From: Alkalinema sp. CAN_BIN05 | GTDB lineage: Bacteria; Cyanobacteriota; Cyanobacteriia; Leptolyngbyales; Leptolyngbyaceae | Assembly (NCBI GenBank): GCA_026786325.1 | Contig: JAJAYH010000307.1 | Span: 1-5,564, forward strand | Length of the DNA stretch: 5,564 bases | Direction of reading: 5' to 3' | In this document: positions 4,014-5,564 of the stretch, in pieces | Layout of the letters: every line of letters starts with the position of its first letter | Numbering within the stretch: position 1 is the first letter of the stretch | The notes under the pieces: generated by a model | Database searches by the model: none | Told to the model about the DNA's origin: nothing | Seen by the model: only the letters and a program-made list of their open reading frames with translations | Program-made: the position numbers and the translations under genes

Positions 4014-5564
4014 ATGGGAAAACATAGGTTCCAGTCGATACCAAGCTTTTTATCTGCAAATTTAGAACCACGATCGGAAGTTTTTCTAAGTAATGAGATG
4101 CAGAATAGTCTAGATAAATTAGAAAATTTCGCTACGGGAAATTCTCATTTAGAAGGCTTCTTAAGCTCTTTACCAGATTCTTGGATTGATAAATTTTCAA
4201 ATCAACTTTTGAATCTAGGTGACAATTTATACTCTTATCACTCAAGCTTAGATCAGGATATAAAGACATCTGAAGGAGGTCTATGGTGGATTCATGAAGG
4301 AGGAGTACGTCTTCTGGTCTATGATGATGCGCGATCCCATGAAGTATCAATTGTACATTTGACGGCAGGAATGTCTTTTGTCCCTATTCATGACTTAATA
4401 CAGTGCCGTACACAGCGCAATTCGATCGGAGACTCAGTACAAATTCATTCAGCCTTTTCAAGCTACCGATTTATTGCGTCCCAAGATACCGTTCTTGCGT
4501 ATTTAGATCCCGAATCATTGCAACTTTTATTACAACAATCTGATCAATTGGCCGAGTTTATTCTAACGCAATGGCAGTCTTGGAAATCTCAACTTGAGAT
4601 AAAGCAACCTAACGATAATCAGGCTTTAATATCACAAGATTTAGCATCATCATCTCTTGACAGTATCCAAAATTCCGATCGTGCGAAGTTCTTAAATTTA
4701 GAGCCGAACTCCAGTCGTTCTCGTTTTAAACCTATTCAGTCTCGTTTAAAGGTTGATGCAAATCAGTCAAAATCTAAGTTAGTCTCTAAGCCTGTTTCAG
4801 CAATCCCCACCTCGCCCGTTTCCAATGTTGTGGAGTTTCCCACAGCGCGACGGGGACGACGACGATCGCCTTGGCAATCCACGCCATTTATTGAGCAGCA
4901 GAGTGTGTCAGACTGCGGCCCCACCTGTTTGGCCATGATTTCGCAGTATTGGGGACAACGCTATACCTTGCCCCAGTTACGAGAATTGTGCCATGTGGGG
5001 CGATCGGGTGCGCGGTTACAACATCTCGCCAAAGCAGCCGAGGCATTAGGGTTTCAGGCTCGTCCAGTGCGGGCAAGTTGGAGTTATTTAGGCAAATTGC
5101 GATCGCCTTGGATTGCCCATTGGGACGGCGAACATTATGTGGTGGTCTATCCATCCCGTGGACGCAAAGTCATTGTGGCCGATCCGGCTGGGAGTCGGCA
5201 AAAGATTTCGATCGCGGAGTTTCAGCGTCATTGGAGTGGTTATGCGCTGTTGTTGGAGCCGACGGCAGAATTTTATAATCAAAAACCAGAGAAAGCGCAA
5301 TCCTTAAGTCGATTTGGGGCGTTATTGGGCCGGGAATCGACGGTTTTGATCCAAATTATTGGCATTACGTTGCTGGCTCAAGTATTTGGGTTAGTTGCGC
5401 CGATGTTTACCCAGATTATTTTGGACCAAGTGGTGGTGCAGAAGAGTTTGAGTGCGCTCCATGTGTTTTCGATCGGAGCCTTAATTTTTGGAGTGTGGCG
5501 GGTTGGGTTGATAGCCGTTCGACAATATTTATTGGATTACTTTGCCAATCGCTTAGATCTCACC
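4014..5564 (+). CDS. Peptidase C39 ABC transporter (PCAT) with N-terminal cNMP-binding-like domain, 5' part, cut by the window edge
   Basis: The frame runs 517 codons from the ATG at 4014 to the last base without a stop. An in-frame TAG at 4008-4010 means this is the earliest possible start; no strong Shine-Dalgarno sequence precedes it. Residues about 50-190 resemble a cyclic-nucleotide-binding fold (LWWIHEGGVRLLVYD, then DTVLAYLDPESLQLLL), but the glycine/arginine phosphate-binding cassette is not recognisable. A polar linker follows (about 195-287), ending in an arginine cluster (279-284). The C39 peptidase domain (about 290-417) has oxyanion Gln295, catalytic Cys301 in SVSDCGPTCLAMI, His374 in GEHYVVVY and Asp390 in VADPAG. 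From about 440 the membrane domain starts, with hydrophobic helices near 443-465 and 482-505. The rest of the membrane domain and the ATPase domain lie beyond the window; relatives are about 1000 residues. Such inner-membrane exporters cut a leader, often ending in double glycine, from a peptide and secrete it. HetC of heterocyst-forming cyanobacteria is a similar type, but orthology is not shown. Confidence 0.92.
   Translation, partial: MGKHRFQSIPSFLSANLEPRSEVFLSNEMQNSLDKLENFATGNSHLEGFLSSLPDSWIDKFSNQLLNLGDNLYSYHSSLDQDIKTSEGGLWWIHEGGVRLLVYDDARSHEVSIVHLTAGMSFVPIHDLIQCRTQRNSIGDSVQIHSAFSSYRFIASQDTVLAYLDPESLQLLLQQSDQLAEFILTQWQSWKSQLEIKQPNDNQALISQDLASSSLDSIQNSDRAKFLNLEPNSSRSRFKPIQSRLKVDANQSKSKLVSKPVSAIPTSPVSNVVEFPTARRGRRRSPWQSTPFIEQQSVSDCGPTCLAMISQYWGQRYTLPQLRELCHVGRSGARLQHLAKAAEALGFQARPVRASWSYLGKLRSPWIAHWDGEHYVVVYPSRGRKVIVADPAGSRQKISIAEFQRHWSGYALLLEPTAEFYNQKPEKAQSLSRFGALLGRESTVLIQIIGITLLAQVFGLVAPMFTQIILDQVVVQKSLSALHVFSIGALIFGVWRVGLIAVRQYLLDYFANRLDLT
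5099..5106. repeat. HIP1 octamer GCGATCGC
   Basis: This is the second full HIP1 copy in the window, inside the C39 peptidase coding region. It lies in the GC-richer part of the transporter gene; the AT-rich part before 4800 has CGATC-type fragments but no full octamer. Confidence 0.85.

Noticed and set aside
4132..4350. 72-codon minus-strand open frame
   Set aside because: It is antisense to the N-terminal domain of the exporter, whose plus-strand frame is continuous and gives a sensible protein.
4888..5307. Four further open frames (both strands) over the C39 region
   Set aside because: They are shadows of the peptidase coding sequence, whose frame contains all the catalytic motifs; they appear here because this part is GC-richer.

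Overview
The window comes from a cyanobacterium, probably a filamentous or Leptolyngbya/Oscillatoria-like one. The evidence is two full HIP1 octamers (GCGATCGC at 2661-2668 and 5099-5106), many further CGATCG cores, a cyanobacterial-looking MurD N-terminus, a REP-like hairpin cluster of a kind I remember from filamentous cyanobacteria, and a C39-peptidase ABC exporter with an N-terminal cyclic-nucleotide-binding-like domain, an architecture common in cyanobacteria. Genus cannot be fixed from the sequence.

Layout. (1) 1-394, minus strand: the first 131 codons of murD (peptidoglycan synthesis), cut by the left window edge. (2) 395-928: the divergent gap between murD and the next gene. It holds a Fur-like 7-1-7 palindrome (484-498) and a 242-bp non-coding element (660-901) bounded by perfect 24-bp inverted repeats, with several REP-like hairpins inside. 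The element ends only 9 bp before the first possible ATG of the next gene. (3) 929-2584, plus strand: a complete FAD-dependent dehydrogenase of the COG2509 type (possible alternative start at 911). (4) 2630-3421, minus strand: a complete LuxR-type transcription factor without a receiver domain, convergent with the FAD gene (45-bp gap, no convincing terminator). (5) 3422-4013: a 592-bp AT-rich divergent intergenic region with no credible gene but several symmetric or repeated motifs. (6) 4014-5564, plus strand: the first 517 codons of a peptidase-containing ABC transporter (PCAT), open at the right edge. It has a degenerate cNMP-binding-like domain, a linker, a complete C39 peptidase domain with its catalytic residues, and the start of the membrane domain.

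How they may work together. murD and the FAD enzyme look like housekeeping genes separated by a mobile-element relic. The right half looks like a secretion locus: a LuxR regulator divergent from a leader-peptide-cleaving exporter, with candidate operator sites between them. The most distinctive features are the inverted-repeat element, and the exporter gene's abrupt base-composition break near 4800, which coincides with the junction between its sensor-like N-terminal part and the protease. No leader-peptide substrate gene is visible in the window; if one exists it lies outside, probably to the right.
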